Positions 1-5,161 of a stretch of DNA of 5,161 nt are shown piece after piece (position 1 is the first letter of the stretch; each line of letters begins with the position of its first letter). Location: the NCBI GenBank assembly GCA_005772945.1, contig SXIE01000117.1:1-5161 (forward strand). Direction: 5' to 3'. The DNA comes from Pseudomonadota bacterium. Lineage in GTDB: Bacteria > Myxococcota > UBA9042 > PHBI01. Under the pieces are notes generated by a model, which saw nothing but the letters and a program-made list of their open reading frames with translations, was not told the DNA's origin and ran no database searches. The position numbers and the translations under genes are program-made.

Positions 1-3000
1 GAAGAACGGATCGAAGACGCGCGCCCGATCCGCGTCGCCGATTCCCTCGCCGGTATCGCGCACCGACACGACCGCGTAGTCGCCCGCGCCGACCCGTTGC
101 CGCGCGGCCTCGTCCGCGTCGAGGGTCGTGCGCCCCGTCACCAGCGTGATCGTCCCGCCGCGCGGCATGGCGTCCCGCGCGTTGACGACCAAGTTGATGA
201 GAGCCTGTTCGAAGAGTACGGGGTCGACGCTGACGGTGCCGCATGCTCCATCGCGCATGTAGCTGAGCTCGATGCTCGCGCCGATGAGGCGTCGCAGGAA
301 CGGAAACAGCGCCTGGACCACGTGCTCCGCGTCGATGTCCTTGGTGCTGCCGGGCTCTTGGCGGGCGAACGCGAGCAGCTTCTTCACGAGCTCCGCGGCG
401 CGCTCGACGCTGTGTTCGATGTGCTCGACGGAGGCCGCGCGATCGTCAGCGCTGGACGCGTCGTCGCGCAGGGCGTCGTTGCTGGCCCGGATCGCCGCCA
501 GGTGGTTATTGAAGTCGTGCGCGACGCCGCCTGCGAGCAGGCCGATCGCTTCGAGCTTCTGCCCGTGCTGCATGCGCTGCTCGTACTCGGCGCGTTGCGC
601 CTCGGCGCGGTGAACGGCGGTCAGGTCGACCGCCGCGCAGAGGGCCCGGCCGGTACCGCTCTCGTCGAAGCGGGCTGCCTGGATCCGGAGCTCGAGCTTC
701 GTGGCTCCCGCGCCCGCACGCACGACCGTGACCTCGATCGCCTCGGGCTTGTCACCGGCGGCGCAGGCCGCGACGAGGCCACGGTAGGCCTGCCACACGT
801 CCGGCGTCATGACCTGCCCCAGCCCACCGGCCAAGAGCGCCGCGCGCTCGAGTCCGAGCAGGTCACAGGCGGCGCGGTTCGCCTCGAGCAGGCGTCCCGT
901 CGCGTCGTGCAGGAAGAGCCCGTTGGTCGTGCTCTCGAAGAGCGTCCGATAGTGGCGCTCCTCCTGCCGCGCGCGTTGCTCGGCTTGCTGCCGCTCGAGG
1001 ACCTCGGCCTGCAACGCGCGATTGCGTTGTGCGACCCCGCGGAGGCGCCACCGCACGAGCGCCCACGCCAGCGCGATAAGGCCGGCGCCCGCGACCACTC
1101 GAAACCACGTGGTCTCCCAGAGGTGCGGCTCGAGCGCGAGCGCGATCCGCGCCGGCTCGCTCCACGCACCGCGCAGGCTCCGAGCGCGCACTTCGAACGT
1201 GTAGTCGCCCGGCGGCAGGTTCGTGTACGCGACCGTGCGGTACGTTCCATCGTCGATCCAGTCGCTTTCCCAGCCGATCAGGCGGTGCCGGAATCGGATC
1301 TGCGCGGGCGCGTCGAACGCGATCCCCGTGACGTGGAACGTGACGTCTCCACGCCCCGGAGGCGCGATGACAGCGGCCGGGCCGAGCGCAAGCTTCGCCC
1401 CGTCGATCGCGACCGTTTCGATCACCGCGAGCGGTGGGACCATGCGCATGAGCGCCGTCCGCGGGTCGAGGGACACGACCCCGCGCACCGTCGGAAACCA
1501 GAGCCGCCCGTCGGCGCCGTGCCACCCTGCCGGCTGGACGCCGCCGTTGCCTTCGCCGCTATCGAACAGGGCGCACTCGACCTCGGTTCCCGACCCGCGC
1601 GCGACCTCTTCGAGGTTCGCGATGAGCACGTGCGACACGCCGCGGTTGCCGTTCATCCAAAAGCCGCCGGCGCCGTCGGCGAGGATCCGGGACACGGTGT
1701 TGTCGCAGAGCCCGTTGGCAGAGCTAAACGTGGAGACCGCGCCGCCACGAATCCGGCTGAGCCCGCCGCCGTAGGTTCCGACCCACGTCGTGCCGTCCGC
1801 GAGCGGCAGGATATCGCGCACTGTGCCGCGCGCGAGACCCTCGTTCGCGGTCCAACGCGCGAACGTGCGATCGGGTGCGAGGCGCGCGGCGCCCTGGTTG
1901 GTTCCGAGCCAGAGGCCGCCATCGGGCGTTGGGACCACGGCGACGACCGTATCGCCGCCGAGTCCGTCCTTCGCCGACCAGACGCGGCGGACCGCGATGC
2001 CGGCGGGCGCGTGGGCGTCGACTTCGGCCAGGCCGTGCCCTTCCGTTCCGACCCACAGCGTGCCCTGCCCATCGAACGCGAGCGCGTTTGCGGGTTTCGG
2101 CTCCGATGGCATGAAGGGGTGCTCGCGCCACGCGCCGTCGTGGCGGCGCAGGAGTCGCCCGTGGTCCGAGGCCCAGAGGGCGCCGTCCGGGGCGACGGCG
2201 AGGGCGCGGATGCAGCGTGCCCGATCGGCGCCGAGCGGGTCGCGCGCGAAGGCCCCGCCCGCCTCGCCCCGAAAGAGGCCGCTGCAGTACCCCGTCGCCC
2301 AGCGTTGTCCGTCGCGGTCCTCCAGGATGGCGACGGTCGGCACGTCGATGCCCTCGGGACGGTCCACGCGCGCGAAGCTCGTCGCGTCGAGGCGCACACG
2401 CAGGAGGCCGCTGCGATCGGTACCGATCCACAATCCGCCCTCGCGGTCGACGAGCAGCGTGCGGATGGTGTCGGGCTCGTCGCCGAGGAGCGCCGTGTGC
2501 TCGGACCAGCGAGGCGGCGCCCGCGGCTCGGGGCGCGAGCGCATGAACAGGCGGCGATCGGCCGCGAACCAGACGCGCCCGCCGTCCTCGTCGAGCGCGA
2601 TGCGGCGCATCAGCGGGGGGCCGTCGAGGTCCGGCAGCGGGTATTCCGAGGCGAGCGCCGCGCCCGCGGGCGGGAGCCGCCAGAGGCCGCTGCGAGTCCC
2701 AAACCAGAGCTCGCCGTTCGCGGCCATGGCGCCCTCGTCGAACGTGAGGTCCCAGTCGGGGTGCCCGAGAAGATGGGGCGCGAGCGCGGGGATGCGCGGG
2801 CAGGTGGCTCCCACGCAGGCCGGGCCGGCGGGCGCGCTGAGCCAGGCGTGGTCGCCCGCGATGAGGACGCCGGTCAGCGGCGAGAGGTCATCGAGGGGCG
2901 TCGGTACGCGCGTCACGTCGTCGCCGCGGACGACCACGAGACCGACGCTCGTGGCGGCCCAGACGGTACCACGCGCGTCGCTGGCGAGTCCGAGGACCGA

Positions 3001-3426
3001 CGCGTGGGCGATGTCGGGGGGCGCGGACAGCGCCTCGAACCGGTGGTCCCGGAAGCGCACCAGGCCGTGCTCTTGGGCGCCGAACCAGAGCGTGCCATGG
3101 ACGTCCTCGTGAACCGAGAGCCAGCGGTTGCCCGGTAGGGCCGGGGTGTCGGCCATGCCGAAGACCGCGAAGCGCACGCCGTCGAAGCGCGCGATGCCGC
3201 CGAACGTGGTGATCCAGAGGTAGCCGTCGCGCGTTTGTGCGAGGTCGGTGACGGAGCTCTGCGGGAGGCCCTCACCGGTGCCCCAGCGGCTGACGGCGAG
3301 GTGGGGGTCGTTGGGCGTCCGCGACGGCTCGGCGCGCGCGAACGCGGGTGCAAGAACGTGGCATGCACAGACGAGCGCGGCGGACAGCGTGACGGGGCTG
3401 CGCCTGCTTGGGTCCCTCGGGGACAT
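1..3426 (-). CDS. Reg_prop/Y_Y_Y sensor histidine kinase with PAS domain (HTCS-like), C-terminus cut by window edge
   Basis: This is a membrane sensor kinase expected to bind a periplasmic ligand and autophosphorylate on a cytoplasmic histidine. The frame is open for 1142 codons. Residues 1-32 look like a signal peptide (Arg-rich start, hydrophobic core, ARA|E cleavage). Residues 43-650 carry 14 Trp-centred Reg_prop blades of the L-W-x-G-T type, with Trp at 71, 114, 156, 195, 241, 286, 333, 376, 418, 458, 506, 548, 590 and 643; this fits two seven-bladed propellers. A Y_Y_Y domain (about 692-760), one membrane helix (about 776-795), a short coiled coil and a PAS domain (about 825-937) follow. 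HisKA has the HDFNN motif with phospho-acceptor H970. The HATPase shows the N box (NARDAM, N1082) and G1 box (DTGEGIG, D1124), then the window ends at FDPFF. The rest of the ATPase and any receiver domain lie outside. ATG at 3426 is chosen because it leads directly into the signal peptide; an in-frame ATG at 3486 lies inside an inverted repeat. No clear Shine-Dalgarno is visible. Family assignment is firm; the ligand is unknown. Confidence 0.95.
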   Translation of the reverse strand, partial: MSPRDPSRRSPVTLSAALVCACHVLAPAFARAEPSRTPNDPHLAVSRWGTGEGLPQSSVTDLAQTRDGYLWITTFGGIARFDGVRFAVFGMADTPALPGNRWLSVHEDVHGTLWFGAQEHGLVRFRDHRFEALSAPPDIAHASVLGLASDARGTVWAATSVGLVVVRGDDVTRVPTPLDDLSPLTGVLIAGDHAWLSAPAGPACVGATCPRIPALAPHLLGHPDWDLTFDEGAMAANGELWFGTRSGLWRLPPAGAALASEYPLPDLDGPPLMRRIALDEDGGRVWFAADRRLFMRSRPEPRAPPRWSEHTALLGDEPDTIRTLLVDREGGLWIGTDRSGLLRVRLDATSFARVDRPEGIDVPTVAILEDRDGQRWATGYCSGLFRGEAGGAFARDPLGADRARCIRALAVAPDGALWASDHGRLLRRHDGAWREHPFMPSEPKPANALAFDGQGTLWVGTEGHGLAEVDAHAPAGIAVRRVWSAKDGLGGDTVVAVVPTPDGGLWLGTNQGAARLAPDRTFARWTANEGLARGTVRDILPLADGTTWVGTYGGGLSRIRGGAVSTFSSANGLCDNTVSRILADGAGGFWMNGNRGVSHVLIANLEEVARGSGTEVECALFDSGEGNGGVQPAGWHGADGRLWFPTVRGVVSLDPRTALMRMVPPLAVIETVAIDGAKLALGPAAVIAPPGRGDVTFHVTGIAFDAPAQIRFRHRLIGWESDWIDDGTYRTVAYTNLPPGDYTFEVRARSLRGAWSEPARIALALEPHLWETTWFRVVAGAGLIALAWALVRWRLRGVAQRNRALQAEVLERQQAEQRARQEERHYRTLFESTTNGLFLHDATGRLLEANRAACDLLGLERAALLAGGLGQVMTPDVWQAYRGLVAACAAGDKPEAIEVTVVRAGAGATKLELRIQAARFDESGTGRALCAAVDLTAVHRAEAQRAEYEQRMQHGQKLEAIGLLAGGVAHDFNNHLAAIRASNDALRDDASSADDRAASVEHIEHSVERAAELVKKLLAFARQEPGSTKDIDAEHVVQALFPFLRRLIGASIELSYMRDGACGTVSVDPVLFEQALINLVVNARDAMPRGGTITLVTGRTTLDADEAARQRVGAGDYAVVSVRDTGEGIGDADRARVFDPFF

Positions 3427-3455
3427 CGGGCGCCATGCTAACGCGAATCGGCCGG

Positions 3456-3493
3456 GACCGGTATGCGCGGGATTCCACGCGCGCATACCGGTC
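3456..3493. repeat. Perfect 14-bp inverted repeat between the Kazal gene and the kinase gene
   Basis: The arms GACCGGTATGCGCG (3456-3469) and its exact reverse complement (3480-3493) flank a 10-base loop. The dyad begins 28 bases after the stop of the Kazal protein gene and ends 30 bases before the kinase start. No T-run follows on the minus strand, so it is not a canonical intrinsic terminator. The loop holds the candidate -10 element of the kinase promoter, so an operator is an equally good reading. The repeat itself is certain; the function is inferred. Confidence 0.85.
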
Positions 3494-3501
3494 GAGGTCA
3501 A
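3472..3501 (-). promoter_or_regulatory. Candidate sigma70-type promoter for the sensor kinase
   Basis: On the minus strand TTGACC (3501-3496, five of six matches to TTGACA) is followed after 18 bases by TGGAAT (3477-3472, four of six matches to TATAAT). A transcript would begin near 3465, giving a leader of about 40 bases before the ATG at 3426. This supports that start over the ATG at 3486. It is a by-eye match in very GC-rich DNA, so confidence is modest. Confidence 0.35.
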
Positions 3502-3520
3502 GGTCGAGCCCGAGCCCGTA

Positions 3521-4528
3521 TCAGGGGTGCGGCTGGCTCGGCGAGCAGGTGCCCACGACCGACGCGCCGACGCCCGCTTCCTGGCGCATGCAGTCGTTGC
3601 CGTAGGTCACGCCGTCACAGCCGCACACGGGCCGATAGATCTCGAAACATCCCTGCGGTTGGACGGTGCAGGTCCCCGGCACGTCGGCCTCGCCGCACGC
3701 CATCGTGTCGAACTGGCAGAAGAGGCCGTCGGCGCACGGCAGGAGACCGCGGCTGCCGCAGAGCGCGCCCTCGTCCCCGCCAGCGGCCGGCTGGGCGGTG
3801 ACCGAGAGGTAAAACTGCGAGGCCTTCAGGCCCTTCTTCGTGCCGGCAGGCCCCGTGACATTGTAGGTCGTCGCCGCGATGATGATGCCGGTCTCGCTCG
3901 CGTAGGCCTCCCAGGCCTTGGCTTCGGTCGCCTCGTCCGCGTTGGCGGGGGAGAGATTCAGGCCACTGAAGACGCTGAAATAGCTCGCGTTCTTGTCGAG
4001 CTTGACCGCGTCGACGGTCGGGCACGGGAACGTGATGCAGCGGGTGCCGTTGTCCCACACCTGGTAGAACGTGGCGCCCGGGGCGTTGTCACCGCCAGCC
4101 TGCCACGCCTCTTCGGCGCGCAGCACCGCGACCTCGGGGAACGCGCTGTAGGTGCCCTTGACCTGCTCGCCGCGGACGACGACCTGGCCCATGTGGAAGC
4201 GGTACGCGAGCTCCGAGCTGTCCTTCAAGCCGAGCGCCGAGAAGTCGGCGCCGAACACGTAGCACTCCTTGCGGCGCACGCCGTCGGCGCACTTCAGGTC
4301 GGGCTGGTTCAGGCGCTTGATGTAGACCCCGCCGCAAAGCGGGGAGACGCAGCGGCGCGTGTCGGGGCGCGTCACGATGAAGTAGGTCCACTGCGGAGCG
4401 CGGCCGGCGTCGGCCTTGGCGGCCTCGAGGGCGCTGCCCGCTTCGTCGTAGGACTGGACGCTGTCGTCGGCGCACGCGGGTGCGAGGGCGAGCACGGCAA
4501 AGGCGAAAACGCGAAGCGATCGGTTCAC
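3521..4528 (-). CDS. Exported Kazal-domain protein with duplicated C-x4-C module (putative lipoprotein)
   Basis: This is a 335-residue protein expected outside the cytoplasm. Residues 1-18 form a signal sequence ending in LALAPA before C19; the lipobox is imperfect (Pro at -2), so lipidation is likely but not certain. Residues about 48-125 and 152-225 look like two copies of one module. Each has an RC-x4-C motif (C60/C65 and C164/C169), a following Lys/Leu strand and an F-S-x-L-x-L segment. It resembles the DUF6748-type region I recall from deltaproteobacterial proteins, from memory only. Residues 257-287 are a Cys-rich linker (C257, C265, C271, C278, C287). Residues 294-328 are a Kazal serine-protease-inhibitor domain with C294-x7-C302-x-C304-x8-C313-x14-C328 and the T-Y-x-N signature (T308, Y309, N311). 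By alignment with avian ovomucoid third domain, the P1 residue would be E296. GTG at 4528 is chosen because AGGAG lies six bases upstream and the signal sequence starts there; the frame stays open further upstream only because it reads through repeats. Target protease and physiological role are unknown. Confidence 0.85.
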   Translation of the reverse strand: MNRSLRVFAFAVLALAPACADDSVQSYDEAGSALEAAKADAGRAPQWTYFIVTRPDTRRCVSPLCGGVYIKRLNQPDLKCADGVRRKECYVFGADFSALGLKDSSELAYRFHMGQVVVRGEQVKGTYSAFPEVAVLRAEEAWQAGGDNAPGATFYQVWDNGTRCITFPCPTVDAVKLDKNASYFSVFSGLNLSPANADEATEAKAWEAYASETGIIIAATTYNVTGPAGTKKGLKASQFYLSVTAQPAAGGDEGALCGSRGLLPCADGLFCQFDTMACGEADVPGTCTVQPQGCFEIYRPVCGCDGVTYGNDCMRQEAGVGASVVGTCSPSQPHP

Positions 4529-4534
4529 GAGCGA

Positions 4535-4539
4535 CTCCT
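4535..4539 (-). promoter_or_regulatory. Ribosome binding site deciding the GTG start of the Kazal protein
   Basis: AGGAG on the minus strand sits six bases before GTG at 4528. This settles the start at GTG, not at one of the upstream in-frame codons inside the repeat array. Confidence 0.75.
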
Positions 4540-4615
4540 GGGAGCAAAGGGGGAAACGAGGTTCGAGCGAGCGGCCCTCTATCAGGCCCGATCCCCCCAA
4601 AGCAAGGGTCGTTCG

Positions 4616-4637
4616 AAGAAAATGACGCGGCGCGTCA
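4616..4637 (-). terminator. Probable intrinsic terminator of the ABC exporter transcript
   Basis: The minus strand reads TGACGC-GCC-GCGTCA (4637-4623), a six-pair stem with a three-base loop, followed at once by TTTTCTT (4622-4616). The order of GC-rich stem and T-tract fits a Rho-independent terminator. It would end transcripts that leave the ABC gene and cross the 41-bp repeats. The stem is short, and the sequence is also a near-perfect 15-bp palindrome (TGACGCG, one base, CGCGTCA), so a protein-binding site upstream of the Kazal gene is the alternative. Confidence 0.45.
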
Positions 4638-4645
4638 CATGGGTC

Positions 4646-4864
4646 GATCCGCTCGCGAAGAGCGCGCCCAGCGCTTGCCCGCGACGGATCCGCTCGCGAA
4701 GAGCGCACCCAGCGCTTGCCCGCGACGGATCCGCTCGCGAAGAGCGCACCCAGCGCTTGCCCGCGACGGATCCGCTCGCGAAGAGCGCACCCAGCGCTTG
4801 CCCGCGACGGATTCGCTCGCGAAGAGCGCACCCAGCGCTTGCCCGCGACGGCTCCGCGCGCGAA
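4646..4864. repeat. Tandem array of a 41-bp unit: five full copies and a degenerate partial sixth
   Basis: Full copies start at 4646, 4687, 4728, 4769 and 4810, with no spacer between them. Copies 2, 3 and 4 are identical. Copy 1 differs by A to G at unit position 21 and copy 5 by C to T at unit position 4. A diverged 14-base remnant at 4851-4864 matches unit positions 1-14 with two changes and touches the stop codon of the ABC gene. Most unit boundaries create GGATCC; each unit holds TCGCGA and AGCGCT. The period is not a multiple of three and all frames drift, so the array is not protein-coding. It fills most of the gap between the ABC gene and the Kazal gene. Confidence 0.97.
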
Positions 4865-5161
4865 TCACGCTTCGAGGCGACCCCCGGACTGGCGCGCGAT
4901 GCGCGCCGCGTAGGACCCATTCGCGGCGGCGAGCACCTCGTGCGTGCCGCGCTCGACGATCTGCCCGTGGTCGAGGACCAGGATGAGGTGGGCGCTGCGG
5001 ATCGTGGAGAGGCGGTGCGCGATGACCAGGGTCGTGCGCCCCACCATCAAGCGCTCGAGGGCTTGCTGGACGAGCTGCTCGTTGGCCGCGTCGAGGTGGC
5101 TGGTCGCCTCGTCGAGCACGAGGATGCGCGGGTTCGCGAGCAGCGCGCGGGCGATCGCGAC
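4865..5161 (-). CDS. ABC transporter ATP-binding protein, C-terminal fragment (exporter type)
   Basis: The last 98 residues of an ATP-binding domain are visible; the start lies beyond the right edge. The fragment opens with VAIARALL, the stretch that normally follows the LSGGQ signature. It continues with Walker B and the catalytic glutamate (ILVLDEAT, fragment residues 13-20), the D-loop (SHLD, 21-24) and the switch histidine in VIAHRLSTI (H49). It then has the [18 protein letters not shown] segment typical of the MsbA/HlyB-like exporter family, in which a membrane domain precedes the ATPase in one chain. The spelling ATSHLD replaces the commoner ATSALD. The domain ends about 30 residues after this, as is usual for the family. 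Substrate cannot be told. The stop codon (4865-4867) directly abuts the remnant of the 41-bp repeat array. Confidence 0.93.
   Translation of the reverse strand, partial: VAIARALLANPRILVLDEATSHLDAANEQLVQQALERLMVGRTTLVIAHRLSTIRSAHLILVLDHGQIVERGTHEVLAAANGSYAARIARQSGGRLEA

Larger units (their letters stand above)
4529..4645 (-). other. Leader region of the Kazal protein gene
   Basis: This 117-base non-coding stretch holds, in transcription order, the palindrome and T-rich tract (4637-4616), a run of six G (minus strand) and the AGGAG site. The best promoter-like pair I can find is TTGCTT (4605-4600) and GATAGA (4583-4578) with a 16-base spacer. The -10 match is only three of six, so I do not claim a promoter. 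No small gene or RNA is recognisable. Confidence 0.5.

Noticed and set aside
1..60. Receiver or DNA-binding domain making the kinase a full hybrid one-protein system
   Set aside because: The window ends inside the HATPase domain, so nothing downstream can be seen; I do not claim it.
97..3138. A 1013-codon open frame on the plus strand
   Set aside because: It is the codon-aligned antisense of the kinase gene. With G/C at nearly all third positions, stops are rare in this register. The peptide is rich in Arg, Ala, Glu and Gly with no recognisable domain, while the minus strand encodes clear propeller, PAS and kinase motifs.
3427..3486. Earlier in-frame ATG at 3486 for the kinase
   Set aside because: It lies inside an inverted-repeat arm and upstream of the predicted transcription start. 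It would add 20 residues before an already complete signal peptide.
4592..4645. Sigma54-type promoter around TTGC upstream of the Kazal gene
   Set aside because: The required GG about ten bases upstream of the GC of TTGC is absent.
4529..4831. A 101-codon N-terminal extension of the Kazal protein
   Set aside because: The extension reads through the 41-bp repeats and the terminator-like palindrome. It would also bury the signal sequence inside the protein. The AGGAG plus GTG at 4528 gives a proper start.
4646..4864. CRISPR array
   Set aside because: The copies are directly contiguous with no unique spacers between them, and no cas gene is present.
4480..4986. Small open frames on both strands across the repeat array encoding Arg/Ala-rich repeated peptides
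   Set aside because: The unit contains no stop in several frames, so open frames arise automatically. Because 41 is not a multiple of three, the reading frame shifts in every copy and no consistent peptide unit exists.

Overview
This is a very GC-rich window with strong G/C bias at third codon positions. All convincing genes lie on the minus strand. The gene content is a huge beta-propeller sensor kinase and a Cys-rich exported protein with a Kazal domain. Together with the base composition, this suggests a myxobacterium or related deltaproteobacterial lineage (Myxococcota). That placement is an inference; there is no rRNA or marker gene to test it.

Layout in the direction of transcription, from high to low coordinates. 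(1) 5161-4865 is the last 98 codons of an ABC exporter ATPase, cut by the window edge. (2) 4864-4529 is a 336-bp non-coding gap. It holds five perfect or near-perfect 41-bp tandem repeats plus a degenerate partial sixth copy, then a palindrome followed by a T-rich tract (likely terminator), then the leader of the next gene with a clear AGGAG ribosome binding site. (3) 4528-3521 is a 335-residue exported, probably lipid-anchored protein. It has a duplicated C-x4-C module, a Cys-rich linker and a C-terminal Kazal-type protease-inhibitor domain. (4) 3520-3427 is a 94-bp gap with a 14-bp-arm inverted repeat whose loop coincides with a candidate -10 element. (5) 3426-1 is a sensor histidine kinase of at least 1142 residues: signal peptide, 14 Reg_prop blades (two seven-bladed propellers), Y_Y_Y domain, one membrane helix, PAS, HisKA and the first part of the HATPase domain. 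It runs off the left edge.

The kinase has the same order of sensing parts as the hybrid two-component sensors (HTCS) that Bacteroides uses to detect oligosaccharides. Its ligand and partner regulator cannot be read from this window. The Kazal protein directly upstream acts outside the cytoplasm, where the propellers would also sit, but a functional link is only suggested by position. The gap structures (terminator-like palindrome before the Kazal gene, own promoter candidate before the kinase) suggest three separate transcription units, not one operon.

The features most worth a second look are the 41-bp array, whose unit can form two mutually exclusive hairpins, and the dyad centred on the kinase's candidate promoter. 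Several long open frames on both strands, including one of 1013 codons antisense to the kinase, are composition artefacts.
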